Origin: Lutibacter sp. Hel_I_33_5
GTDB lineage: Bacteria; Bacteroidota; Bacteroidia; Flavobacteriales; Flavobacteriaceae
Direction of reading: 5' to 3'
Assembly (NCBI RefSeq): GCF_007827455.1
Contig: NZ_VISM01000001.1
Span: forward strand, 248,001-312,000
DNA length: 64,000 bases
Positions 8,020-17,019 of the stretch are shown piece after piece. Made by a program: the position numbers and the translations under genes. Within the stretch, counting starts at the first letter, position 1; each line of letters begins with the position of its first letter. Below the pieces are notes generated by a model. It saw only the letters and a program-made list of their open reading frames with translations. It was not told where the DNA came from and ran no database searches.

Positions 8020-8887
8020 TACCGAGTGGAAATCTAAAGGTGAATTTATTACGGTTTTTAACAGAAAACTATTTGTAATTGATTCTAAAGATGTCATTTC
8101 GAGCGTAGTCGAGAAATCTCAAGAAACGATGGTTGTTCTCCACGGATACCCAACATCTTCTTTCGATTATTTTAAAGTGTTACCAGCACTTTCTAAACGG
8201 TATCGTGTAATTATTCATGATCATTTAGGTTTCGGTTTTTCTGATAAGCCTTTAGACTACTCCTATTCTTTAATAGAGCAAGCCGATTTTGCACTTCAAT
8301 TGTGGAAACAGTTAGGGTTGACAAAAGTAACCTTATTAGCGCACGATTACGGAACAAGCGTTGCCACAGAAATACTAGCTAGACACAATAAAAAGCAAAT
8401 CAATTTACAGATTGATAAATTTATTCTTTGCAATGGTTCTGCCCATATAGAACTTTCTAAATTACGTACCATACAGAAATTATTAAAGAGTAAAATAACT
8501 GGAAAATTCGTAGCTAGGTTAACCAATTATCCGATTTTTAGAAAGAATATGCGTAATATTTATTTTGATAAATCTAAAGCTACTAACGAAGAATTAAAAG
8601 AAATGTGGGAGCTTTTAGAGCATAATAATGGACGAAAAGTAATCCATCAATTAACTAATTATATTAACGAGCGATATTATTATTGGCATCGTTGGATTGG
8701 TGCTCTGAAAGAAACACAAATTCCTGCTAAAATTATTTGGGCAAAAAACGACCCAATTGCCATTCCAAAAATTGCTGAATTATTACATGAAGAGATTCCT
8801 AATAACGAATTAATTTGGATGGAAAACTGCGGACATTTCTTAATGCTAGAAAAACCTGATGAATGGGTTAAGTTGGTTTTGAAATAA
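8012..8887 (+). CDS. Alpha/beta hydrolase (haloalkane dehalogenase / epoxide hydrolase-like)
   Basis: A 291-residue alpha/beta-hydrolase with an oxyanion-hole motif LHGYPTSS, the strand motif DHLGFGFSDKP, a nucleophile elbow AHDYGTS with Asp112 as candidate nucleophile, and catalytic His275 in CGHFLMLEKP. An Asp nucleophile points to the haloalkane dehalogenase / epoxide hydrolase / MEST-like branch rather than Ser esterases. No in-frame ATG precedes the core domain, so the GTG at 8012, overlapping the upstream stop by 8 nt, is the likely start. About a dozen residues (VISSVVEKSQET) before the first core strand are encoded by a REP-like element. The substrate is unknown. Confidence 0.85.
   Translation: MNNTEWKSKGEFITVFNRKLFVIDSKDVISSVVEKSQETMVVLHGYPTSSFDYFKVLPALSKRYRVIIHDHLGFGFSDKPLDYSYSLIEQADFALQLWKQLGLTKVTLLAHDYGTSVATEILARHNKKQINLQIDKFILCNGSAHIELSKLRTIQKLLKSKITGKFVARLTNYPIFRKNMRNIYFDKSKATNEELKEMWELLEHNNGRKVIHQLTNYINERYYYWHRWIGALKETQIPAKIIWAKNDPIAIPKIAELLHEEIPNNELIWMENCGHFLMLEKPDEWVKLVLK
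8091..8120. repeat. REP-like repeat inserted in frame in the hydrolase gene
   Basis: TCATTTCGAGCGTAGTCGAGAAATCTC is a typical form of the flavobacterial dispersed element. It contains the short inverted motif TTCGA/TCGAG and is translated as VISSVVEKS within the hydrolase. Confidence 0.6.
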
Positions 8888-8910
8888 ATAATAGTTAATT
8901 GAAAGATGTA

Positions 8911-8940
8911 AACTAATTCGAGTACAGTTGAGAAACTTCA
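8911..8940. repeat. Degenerate REP-like repeat downstream of the hydrolase
   Basis: AATTCGAGTACAGTTGAGAAACTTC resembles the element at 8091-8120 with several substitutions. It lies in the 137-nt gap between convergent genes, where I see no other clear signal. Confidence 0.4.
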
Positions 8941-9024
8941 TCATAAATTTAAGATTTTTCCATTTCAGTAGAAAAGACATTTGTCTTAAACAACATAATT
9001 CGTAACTGATTAATAAATAGCGTT

Positions 9025-9372
9025 TTATAAAACCAACAAAGACGGAAAAAAACCTCCTATAAGTAATTCTAAAACAATATTTATGGGTACATATACAAGG
9101 GTAATATAGCCAAGAGTAGAAGCCATAAACCGAACGATAGATGTAACTTCTACTTTTTTTTTCTTGTGAAATTTAAAATTAAAATGGGCGATGAATCCAA
9201 CAATCGTTAATAGCCCAATCGTAAATAAAAAACCTACCAAAGGGAATCTATAAGTACTACTCTCTAGAAAATTATCACTGGCTACAATATGGTTTACAAT
9301 TAAAGAGAAAAGAACCAATAGCATTGCTTTTTTAAACCAAGTCCAAGCAGTATTACTGTTAATTTTCACCAT
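9025..9372 (-). CDS. Small membrane protein of unknown function
   Basis: A 115-residue protein with three probable transmembrane segments (about residues 14-31, 43-64 and 84-108) separated by a basic loop, HFNFKFHKKKKVEV. I do not recognise a family. It is flanked by a convergent hydrolase gene and a divergent pseudogene, so context gives no function. The 235 nt between its start and the pseudogene contain no feature I can support. Confidence 0.6.
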   Translation of the reverse strand: MVKINSNTAWTWFKKAMLLVLFSLIVNHIVASDNFLESSTYRFPLVGFLFTIGLLTIVGFIAHFNFKFHKKKKVEVTSIVRFMASTLGYITLVYVPINIVLELLIGGFFPSLLVL

Positions 9373-9607
9373 CGTTTTAGTCTTGTATTTTGGATTGGTT
9401 ATATTGTATTCCAGTAATGGAATCTCTTTTTTGTTAGTTTCAAAAGTAAAGAATAATTTCTAAAATTACTTCAATTTAATATCGCTAGCATACAGAAGTT
9501 TCTTGTTTTAAAAATAGTATTCCTCCTCTTCAATTTATGAGTCTTTTAGAGTGCATTAAAAAATTGATCGAGTTTGTATGTTTCTAAATTTACTGTAAAT
9601 TCATTTT

Positions 9608-11875
9608 ATGAAAAAAACTAACTATTCTTCTGGAATTCTACAATACATTCCTTTTTTTTTATGTGATTTGGTCTGATGATTTATTATCTTATTCTGAAGT
9701 TTCTGTCGTAAAAAAAGCCATAGAACAAGATACATCTCTGACCAAAGAAGAGCATCACTATCTATTACAGTGTTTGGATAAAAAGAATCCACCTGCTAAT
9801 GAAGAATTAAAGCATTGGAAAAATGTAATTTCTAATTCGAATATAAAGCTTATAGAAAGTGATACCTATCCCCTAGCCACTTTTAGTCAGAAAATGGTCG
9901 CACATCATTTTGAAGCATTTCCCTTAAACGAGCATTTAAAAGACATAGAAGTTAATTTAGGCTCAGCCCAATCATTACAATCACTTATTTGAAATAGAGG
10001 TTGTAAAAGAGCCTATTTCTAATTATTATACACCCAAAGAAATTGATAGCCTCTTAAAAGGAGCACATGCTACAACCATAGATAATTTTAGATAAGTATT
10101 AAAAGACCCTATTTTTAAATGGGAACTAAGAAGAACAAAAGAAGCGTTTTGAGCCCATGTATTAAAACAAATCGAGTTTCTGGCAGCAAAAGGATATGGA
10201 GCCATGGGCTATCCTGCAGCCTATGGAGGTACTGAAAACATGACTGGTTATGCAGCTATTTTTGAAAATATGATGTATGTAGATGGAAGTATGGCTGTAA
10301 AATTTGGCGTTCAGTTTGGTCTTTTTGGAGGAAGTATTCAAAAACTAGGAACAAAAAAACATCATGATGCGTATTTGTCAGCAACTGGAAAAGCAACTCT
10401 TTTGGGTTGTTTTGCCATGACAGAAACAGGACATGGATCTAATGTAAGAGGCGTTAAAACTACTGCTACTTATGACAAAGAAACAGACAATATTATTATT
10501 CATACCCCTGGAAAAAATGATAATAAAGAATATATAGGCAATGCGTTAGATTCAAGTATGGCCTCTGTATTTGCTCAATTAATTGTTGATGGTAAAAACC
10601 ATGGCGTTCATGCTATTTTAGTACCTATTCGTGATTCGAATCACAAATTAATGCCAGGTGTAATAATAGAAGATAATGGTTATAAATTAGGGTTAAATGG
10701 TGTAGACAATGGTAAAATTTGGTTTCATCAAGTACGCGTACCCAGAGAAAATTTATTAAATAAATATGGTGATATTCTTCCAGATGGAAGCTATCATTCT
10801 GATATAGAGAACCCAAGCAAACGTTTTTTTACTATGCTAGGTACTTTGGTTGGCGGTAGAATTTGTGTAGCACGTGCAGGACTTGGTGGTGCTAAAAAAG
10901 CATTAGCCATTGCCGTAAAACATGCATTAAAAAGAAGACAATTTAATAATAGTATAAAGGTTCAGGAAGATTTATTAATGGATTATCCTTCACATCAATT
11001 ACGTTTAACTCCAGTAATTGCAAGTTGTTACGTATATGATGTAACCCTTACACATATGATGAAACAGTATAGTGATCCTTCTATTTTAGACAAACGTAAA
11101 ATAGAAACCCAAGCTGCAGGATTAAAATCTATTATTACCTGGTTTGCAAATGATGCCATACAAGAATGTAGAGAAGCTTGTGGTGGAAAAGGATATTTAA
11201 TGGAAAATCAGATTTCGGATTTAAAAGGTGATGTTGATATTTTTACAACCTTTGAAGGTGATAACCATGTATTACTACAATTGGCTGCAAAGGGTGTTTT
11301 TATCAGATTTTAAATCGGAATTTAATAGCGCTGGTTTTACAGCGGTTCTTAAATTTTTAGGAACTCGAATAGAAGACAAATTCAATACAATTAATCCTGC
11401 CTATACAAACAATGTAGATAAAGATCATTTGTATAATTCTAAATTCCATAAACATGCTTTTAATTATCGCACAAGAAGGCTTACCTATACAGTTGCCATG
11501 CGTATTCGAGATTATGTAAAAAAAGGAATGCCATCTTACCAAGCATTTTTAAAAGTACAAACGCATTTATTGGCTGTAGGGAAAGCTTATATTATAGAAT
11601 TGGCTTATAACACCTTTACAGATTTTACGAATACAATTGAAAATAAAAAAAACAGGTTGTTATTTAAAAAAACAAGCACTTTGTATGCGTTGCATGAACT
11701 GCAAAAAGATGCTTCTTGGTACTTAGAACAAGGCTATATAAGTGGCACAAAATCGAAAGCAATACGTAAACGTGTAGAAAGGCTAACCTCAGAATTAAGA
11801 CCCTATTTAGTTGCTTTAATTGATGGATTTGGAATTCCTGAACATAGTTTGGAGGCTCCTATTGCAAAAAGTTAA
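9608..11875 (+). pseudogene. Acyl-CoA oxidase-like dehydrogenase, multiply disrupted
   Basis: Conceptually one protein of about 750 residues of the acyl-CoA oxidase/dehydrogenase family (FAD, first step of fatty-acid beta-oxidation). Family motifs survive: CFAMTETGHGSN, CGGKGYLMENQI and FTTFEGDNHVL. The frame is broken at least five times: a shift in a nine-T run (9652-9660), a shift near 9955-9972, an in-frame TAA at 10093-10095, an in-frame TGA at 10150-10152, and a shift near 11292-11305. Open pieces remain at 9663-9992, 10204-11313 and 11228-11875. Five separate lesions argue for true decay rather than sequencing error. The middle fragment could still be translated but lacks the N-terminal and C-terminal domains. 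Confidence 0.9.
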
Positions 11876-12390
11876 TGTAATTTTTTAGAGAATACAATAT
11901 TTTTATATTTTTTCCCATCAACTAAGAAGTTTAATTCCCCAACATTAATGAACTCATTTTTTTCATAGAATCTAATAGCTCTTTTATTTTTTATATACAC
12001 AGAAAGCCATAGGGTATCTAATTGCAATGCTTTTACTTGTTCCTCTACATACGTTAATAACTGGTGCCCAACCTTTAAAGGAATAAAATCATTTAGGATA
12101 AAAATTCGTTCTAACCTGCAACTATTTTGTGAAGCAACATGTTCGTTTGTAGCATGCACTATTATTTTTGCATACCCAATTGGTAAGTTTTCTTCATACA
12201 TAATATAGAAGAGTTGCTTGGGGTCGTTAATATTCTCATTGGTTTTAGAAATTGAAAAATTCTCGTCTAGGTATTTTTTTAGCTCGTTTTTATCCTCTAT
12301 ATAATGTCCGTGAGATTCTGCCCATGTTTGTCTTCCTAAAAGTGCTAATACTTCTGTATCTGCTTTTGTTGTTTTTTTTATTTTAATCAT
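11872..12390 (-). CDS. GNAT-family N-acetyltransferase
   Basis: A 172-residue GNAT. The N-terminus (IKIKKTTKADTEVLALLGR) forms the first strand and helix. LERIFILNDFIPLKVGHQLLTYVEEQV carries the acetyl-CoA-binding strand and helix, with VGHQL in the position of the usual R/QxxGxG/A pyrophosphate loop. LWLSVYIKNKRAIRFYEKNEF is the classic C-terminal motif. It overlaps the upstream membrane-protein gene by 8 nt and converges on the pseudogene with a 4-nt overlap. The acceptor substrate cannot be predicted. Confidence 0.88.
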   Translation of the reverse strand: MIKIKKTTKADTEVLALLGRQTWAESHGHYIEDKNELKKYLDENFSISKTNENINDPKQLFYIMYEENLPIGYAKIIVHATNEHVASQNSCRLERIFILNDFIPLKVGHQLLTYVEEQVKALQLDTLWLSVYIKNKRAIRFYEKNEFINVGELNFLVDGKKYKNIVFSKKLH

Positions 12391-12619
12391 TGATATTTTG
12401 TTTTATTCGTAATCTTCTTAAATGATATCCATGGAGAAATACAGCAATGGTACACCCTATTATTATGGGAAAAGCATTAATAAATACACCATAAAAAACG
12501 TAACCAATATTGGCAATGAGTGAAATTAACCGCAGCTTATATTCGCCTTTGGTAGACATGGAATAAAGATTTATCACTAATGCTGCGTAACCAATACTAT
12601 CAATTAAAACTGGACTCAT
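12383..12619 (-). CDS. Small inner-membrane protein (YgjV/PF10688-like)
   Basis: A 78-residue protein made mostly of three hydrophobic segments, with the pattern IGYAALVINLYSMSTKGEYKLR, then IGYVFYGVFINAFPIIIGCTIAV, ending in a basic tail. The layout resembles the YgjV-type inner-membrane family, whose function is unclear. It overlaps the GNAT gene by 8 nt, so the two are probably co-translated. It is divergent from an HxlR regulator across a spacer with palindromes, suggesting regulation by it. Confidence 0.55.
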   Translation of the reverse strand: MSPVLIDSIGYAALVINLYSMSTKGEYKLRLISLIANIGYVFYGVFINAFPIIIGCTIAVFLHGYHLRRLRIKQNIND

Positions 12620-12644
12620 AATGTTATTCTATCTTAAAATTATA

Positions 12645-12687
12645 AACTATACTTAATATAGTTACAATAGTAAGTATATTATCTTAC
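12645..12687. promoter_or_regulatory. Candidate HxlR operator region (two inverted repeats)
   Basis: The divergent spacer has a perfect 7-bp-arm palindrome AACTATA-CTTAA-TATAGTT (12645-12663), followed by GTAAG-N8-CTTAC (12670-12687). HxlR-family proteins bind ACTA/TAGT-type dyads between divergent genes, so these are plausible autoregulatory sites. Confidence 0.5.
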
Positions 12688-12692
12688 CTTTG
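12685..12692 (+). promoter_or_regulatory. Promoter -7 box (TACCTTTG) for the hxlR-type gene
   Basis: An exact TAnnTTTG match 40 nt before the regulator start. It overlaps the right arm of the second palindrome, so a bound regulator would block it. Confidence 0.5.
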
Positions 12693-12732
12693 CAATAACG
12701 GTCAAAAATGATAGTATAAATAAATTAGAAAT

Positions 12733-13068
12733 ATGTACGCATTTAACGAAAAAGAATATCCTTGTATCACAACATTAACGATGGGAATTATTGGTGGAAA
12801 ATGGAAGGCTGCAATTTTATACAATTTAAAGTCTAGCATACTTCGTTATAATGAACTTAGAAAAACGATGCCAACAGTAACAGAACGAACGTTGAGTTTA
12901 CAGTTAAAGACATTGGAAAAAGATGGAATTATTAAGAGGAAAGTGTATACTTCTAAACCACCACTAAAAGTAGAATACTCCTTAACCGAATTTGGAAAAA
13001 CGTTAATTCCTGTTTTAAATGCTCTTGTAGATTGGGGAAAATATGTGATTGAGCATAAATCTGACTAA
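12733..13068 (+). CDS. HxlR-family winged-helix transcriptional regulator
   Basis: A 111-residue HxlR/MarR-like protein. Family signatures are the N-terminal Cys in EYPCITTLTMGIIGGKWK, the segment LRYNELRKTMPTVTERTLSLQLKTLEKDGII (recognition helix and wing), and VEYSLTEFGKTLIPVL. Members often sense electrophiles or oxidants through the conserved Cys (here residue 11). The divergent small membrane protein plus GNAT are its probable targets. It likely represses its own promoter, since palindromes overlap the -7 box. Confidence 0.93.
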   Translation: MYAFNEKEYPCITTLTMGIIGGKWKAAILYNLKSSILRYNELRKTMPTVTERTLSLQLKTLEKDGIIKRKVYTSKPPLKVEYSLTEFGKTLIPVLNALVDWGKYVIEHKSD

Positions 13069-13200
13069 TGCGGAAAAGCTTAAACCTTTTCATCAACATT
13101 GTGTTTCCCTCCTATTATAGCTACGCATACTATTTTTTTTTAGTATAAACACGTATTTAAAGTAATTTAAATTAACTATTTTGGTAGCTTTTAAATATAA

Positions 13201-15252
13201 ATGTACAATTACAAGAAATCCCTCATGTATCATTGGATATTAAAAAATGACCAAATAAAACTTATTTGTTGTGTCATTTTGGTATTGCTATCCATACATA
13301 ATTCGTTTTCTTTTGAGCAACAAACAGAAAATACTTCTTTAAATAATCCTCAAAAATCGTCTTTTCATACAAATATTGAAATCTCTTTAGATTCTGATTG
13401 GGAGTTTTATTGGAATCAATTAATTGAGCCTGGAAATTTTGAAGCTACTACACCATTAAAAAAAGTATCACTAAATAATTGGACAACATTTAATCTTTCA
13501 GATAGTACTAAACTACCTTCTTTTGGTTTTGCTACGTATAGATTAAAAATTTCTGTTCCAAAGGAAAGATCACATATATCATTATACATACCTAAAGCTT
13601 ATTCTTCTTCTAAAACTTATATAAATGGTGTTTTAATCTCTGAAATTGGACGTGTTGGGACTTCTAAAACTGAAACAATTCATAGAAGAAGCTCGCAAAT
13701 TATTCCTTTAAGTACGTCAGAATCTAAATTCGAAATTGTTATTCAAGTTGCTAATTTTTATCATCATAAGGGCGGTTTTACAGAACCTTTAATAATTAGT
13801 AAGAGTAATTATTTGCTTAAAAAGAAGCATAAAAAAACAATAGCAGATATGTTTTATATAGGAAGTTTAGGTTTTATTGGAACCTTCTTTTTATTTTTCT
13901 TTTTGTTTTATTGGAATAAAGACAGCGCCGTTCTCTATTTTGGAATTCTTTGTTTATCAATAGCTTACATGTCTTTAAGTGATAGATACGCACCTTTGGG
14001 AGAACTTTTTGAATCTATTAGTTTTATTTTTTTAACAAAGATTGAGTATTTTTCATTGTTTATTGTGGGGGCTTCTGCGAATCTTTTTTTCCATGCTATT
14101 TTTTCGAGTTTTATGTATAAGAAGTATAAAAAAATCATCATTTATATCTTTTCTATATTCTGTTTATTATGTCTTTTCTTACCGGCTCCTTACTTTACTA
14201 AACTAGTTTCACCTTTCTTAATGTTATTAATCATTAACTTGTTATACATCTCATATATCATTATAAAAGTAATTATTTCTAAAGAACGTGAAACCTTTTT
14301 ATTAATGGCAAGCATGCTATTGGGTTTAGTGATCTTTTTTGGACATATTATTTTCTTTATTTATAAAAATGAAAGCATTTTAATTTTAGTTAATTTTGGT
14401 TATCTAGTTGCTTTTTTGCTTTTCTCTATGCTTTTAATGACAAGGTTTGCCAACTCATTTGAAGAACTAGAAGAATCTAAAGAGTTAGCAATAGAACAGC
14501 GAAAAGAGATCTCTATTAAGTCTGATGAACTTAAAAATGTAAATCTAGAATTAGAAGAAAATTTAAAACTTTTAAAAAACTACAACACAGAATTAGATAA
14601 TTTTAATCACATTGTTTCTCACGATTTAAAATCTCCATTAATAGCAATACATTCATTAGTCGCTTTTATAGAAGAAGATGTTCATACTTCTCTTGATAAA
14701 GAATCTAAATATCATTTTGAATTATTAAAAAACAGAGTATCTAAAATGAATGCCTTAATTAATGGCCTTTTAGATTATTCTAAAATAGCTAGAGGTAATA
14801 AAAAGAAAGAATTATTTAGCTTAAACAATTTGTTAAGTGAAGTTATAAACTTGTTTGATGCTACTGATAATCATATTTTTAACCTTCCAGAAGTAGATGC
14901 TGAAATTTATGCAAATAAGCTTGAATTAGAACATGTTTTTCAAAATCTTATAAGTAATTCCATAAAACATAATGATAAAAAAATAACGGAAATCAATTTT
15001 TCATTTACAAATTTAAAAAATGAATACTTATTTTCTGTTAACGATAATGGTCCTGGTATAGATGCTAAATATCATACTAAGATTTTTGACATGTTTAGTC
15101 AATTAAGTAATGAGAATGAAGTAGAAAGTACCGGAATTGGGCTTTCTATTGTTAAGAAAATAATTTCAGAAAATGATGGAACTATTACTGTAGAATCTGA
15201 GAAAGGAATGGGAACTACCATAAAATTTTCTTGGAGAATTTCAAAAAAATAA
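13201..15252 (+). CDS. 7TM-type sensor histidine kinase (orphan)
   Basis: A 683-residue kinase. After an N-terminal hydrophobic segment (about residues 20-38) an extracytoplasmic jelly-roll-like domain covers about residues 55-205. Seven or so transmembrane helices follow (about 215-425), giving a 7TMR-DISM-like layout. A coiled coil (about 425-470) leads to HisKA with HIVSHDLKSPL (His near 475). The ATPase domain has N-box NLISNSIKHN (about 583), DNGPGID (about 615) and GTGIGLSIVKK. It lacks a receiver domain, and no response regulator is adjacent. A bidirectional-looking terminator follows at 15258-15292. The ligand is unknown. Confidence 0.9.
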   Translation: MYNYKKSLMYHWILKNDQIKLICCVILVLLSIHNSFSFEQQTENTSLNNPQKSSFHTNIEISLDSDWEFYWNQLIEPGNFEATTPLKKVSLNNWTTFNLSDSTKLPSFGFATYRLKISVPKERSHISLYIPKAYSSSKTYINGVLISEIGRVGTSKTETIHRRSSQIIPLSTSESKFEIVIQVANFYHHKGGFTEPLIISKSNYLLKKKHKKTIADMFYIGSLGFIGTFFLFFFLFYWNKDSAVLYFGILCLSIAYMSLSDRYAPLGELFESISFIFLTKIEYFSLFIVGASANLFFHAIFSSFMYKKYKKIIIYIFSIFCLLCLFLPAPYFTKLVSPFLMLLIINLLYISYIIIKVIISKERETFLLMASMLLGLVIFFGHIIFFIYKNESILILVNFGYLVAFLLFSMLLMTRFANSFEELEESKELAIEQRKEISIKSDELKNVNLELEENLKLLKNYNTELDNFNHIVSHDLKSPLIAIHSLVAFIEEDVHTSLDKESKYHFELLKNRVSKMNALINGLLDYSKIARGNKKKELFSLNNLLSEVINLFDATDNHIFNLPEVDAEIYANKLELEHVFQNLISNSIKHNDKKITEINFSFTNLKNEYLFSVNDNGPGIDAKYHTKIFDMFSQLSNENEVESTGIGLSIVKKIISENDGTITVESEKGMGTTIKFSWRISKK

Positions 15253-15257
15253 AGCAA

Positions 15258-15292
15258 CAAAAAAGTCCATCAAAAACTTGATGGACTTTTTA
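15258..15292. terminator. Bidirectional terminator hairpin (CCATCAA/TTGATGG)
   Basis: AGTCCATCAA (15264-15273) pairs with TTGATGGACT (15279-15288), flanked by an A run on the left and a T run on the right. It can serve both the kinase gene (+) and the cold-shock gene (-). Nearly the same hairpin follows the other short cold-shock gene at 29378-29410. Confidence 0.85.
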
Positions 15293-15308
15293 AAACTTGA
15301 ATTTATAT

Positions 15309-15500
15309 TTAGATAACTTTTACGTTTACTGCATTTAATCCTTTTTTACCTTCTTGTAGGTCAAACTCAACAGAAACGCCTTCACGAATTTCGTCTATTA
15401 ATCCAGAAATGTGAACAAAGTGATCTTTGTCTATTCCTTCTTCTGTAATAAAACCAAATCCTTTAGACTCGTTGAAAAATTTTACTGTACCTGTACTCAT
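15309..15500 (-). CDS. Cold-shock protein (CspA family)
   Basis: A 63-residue single cold-shock domain with RNP1 KGFGFIT and RNP2 HFVHIS, which bind single-stranded RNA and act as RNA chaperones. It differs at only five positions from the paralogue at 29431-29622, and the hairpin behind it is also duplicated. It lies 66 nt downstream of a DEAD-box helicase on the same strand, so both may be induced together by cold. Confidence 0.95.
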   Translation of the reverse strand: MSTGTVKFFNESKGFGFITEEGIDKDHFVHISGLIDEIREGVSVEFDLQEGKKGLNAVNVKVI

Positions 15501-15566
15501 AATTTACTATATTTATTTTAATATTACTTATTTGATTTCAAACATCGTGCCAAAGAACCTCTACTC

Positions 15567-16913
15567 CTATTGCTTCTTTGCCTTTTTCTTTTTAGGTTTT
15601 TCTGATTTAGAATGAGTCGCATTTATTTTTTCTAAATGATTTGCTAGTACTTTTTCAATCAATTCTTCTTTTGTTAAATGATGAAAAACAGTACTCACTT
15701 TCTTTTTAAAATTTTCAGAAATTGTACGATTAGGTTTCGTTTTAAAAATTTTCTTTGCCCATAAAAGAGTGTTATTCTCTTCAATACTTTTTGCATCAGC
15801 TTTTTTATAGCGATTAAACGAAATACTAAGTTCTTTTTCAAACTCAGCAATATCAACAACCTCTTCTGGTTGAAGAACTGTTAAAGAAAGTCCCTTTGCT
15901 CCTGCCCTTGCTGTACGCCCACTCCTATGAACATAGGTGTCATAAGTGTCTGGTAGATGGTAATTTACTACATAAGAAACCTCTTTAACATCAATTCCTC
16001 TTGCTGCTAAATCTGTAGCCACTAAAATATCGATATGTCCTTCTCTAAATTGTCCCATGATTCGATCACGAATTCCCTGGGTTAAACTACCATGAATAGC
16101 ACCTGAAGAGAACTTATTAATAGCTAAGTTTTTTGCTAGTTTATTTACGGCAGCTTTTGTTTTACAAAAAATGATTCCTCTTTCTCCTTCTTTTGAGTTT
16201 AAAAAGTGAAGTAATACTTCTAACTTTTCTATGGGAGCAACCACTACATATTGATGATCGATCCCTTGGTGCCCCAAAGTAGTCATATCTGCCTCTATCT
16301 GCACAACATTTTTAGACATATAGTTTTGCACCAATTGTTTGATAGTTCCTGGCATGGTTGCCGTAAATAATAAGGTGCGCCTTTTTTTAGGAATTTCTTT
16401 GATAATAGCATCTAATCCTTCTTTTAAAGCACTCACCATTTCATCAGCTTCATCTAGAATAAAATAAGCAATATTCTTAATATTAATAGCCTCTCGTTTA
16501 ACTAAATCTGCTAAACGACCTGGTGTGGCAACCACAATATGTGTTGTGCTTTTTAAACGTTCAATTTGAGGCTTTATAGGGATTCCTCCACAAATTACTG
16601 CTATTGATGTTTCTGGACTGTGTGCCGCAAAAGAAATCAAATTATTGTAAATCTGTTGCCCTAACTCTCTTGTAGGCGCTAATATGACTGCTTGAATTTC
16701 AGAACTATCAGTATTTATCAATTGTAATAAAGGCAACCCAAAAGCAGCTGTTTTTCCTGTACCCGTTTTTGCTAAAGCAACAATATCTTCTTTTTGCTCT
16801 AACACTACAGGAATTACTTTTTCTTGAATATCTGTTGGTGTAGATATTTCTATAGTTGATAAGCTTTGTTGTAATGCTGCATTAATTCCTAAATCGGAAA
16901 AACGTTTTGACAT
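15567..16913 (-). CDS. DEAD-box ATP-dependent RNA helicase (1)
   Basis: A 448-residue helicase when started at MSKRFSDLGI. Motifs in order: Q-motif region, AKTGTGKTAAF (Walker A), PTRELGQQI, TPGRLADLV, DEADEM, TATMP, IIFCKTKA, ATDLAARGIDV and HRSGRTARAG. A basic tail (KPKKKKAKKQ) ends it. An upstream in-frame ATG at 16943 would add ten residues, but a perfect -7 box at 16929-16936 puts that ATG outside the transcript, so I use 16913. It probably unwinds RNA structure in ribosome assembly or mRNA decay. The cold-shock gene follows it. Confidence 0.93.
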   Translation of the reverse strand: MSKRFSDLGINAALQQSLSTIEISTPTDIQEKVIPVVLEQKEDIVALAKTGTGKTAAFGLPLLQLINTDSSEIQAVILAPTRELGQQIYNNLISFAAHSPETSIAVICGGIPIKPQIERLKSTTHIVVATPGRLADLVKREAINIKNIAYFILDEADEMVSALKEGLDAIIKEIPKKRRTLLFTATMPGTIKQLVQNYMSKNVVQIEADMTTLGHQGIDHQYVVVAPIEKLEVLLHFLNSKEGERGIIFCKTKAAVNKLAKNLAINKFSSGAIHGSLTQGIRDRIMGQFREGHIDILVATDLAARGIDVKEVSYVVNYHLPDTYDTYVHRSGRTARAGAKGLSLTVLQPEEVVDIAEFEKELSISFNRYKKADAKSIEENNTLLWAKKIFKTKPNRTISENFKKKVSTVFHHLTKEELIEKVLANHLEKINATHSKSEKPKKKKAKKQ

Positions 16914-16928
16914 AAAAAATATTTTTGT

Positions 16929-16936
16929 CAAAGGTA
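16929..16936 (-). promoter_or_regulatory. Promoter -7 box (TACCTTTG) for helicase 1
   Basis: An exact TAnnTTTG match on the minus strand, 15 nt upstream of the MSKRF start. It decides the start codon by excluding the more upstream ATG. Confidence 0.55.
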
Positions 16937-17019
16937 ACGACACTTTTCATGAGAATACTATCTATTTTATTTGTTATTTTTTATTTCTGATAAATATCCT
17001 AAAAAACTATATTCGCGGC

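Noticed and set aside
9663-9992. Apparent 109-residue gene
   Set aside because: Its translation is the N-terminal part of the acyl-CoA oxidase-like protein; a shifted frame continues it on both sides. It is a fragment of the pseudogene.
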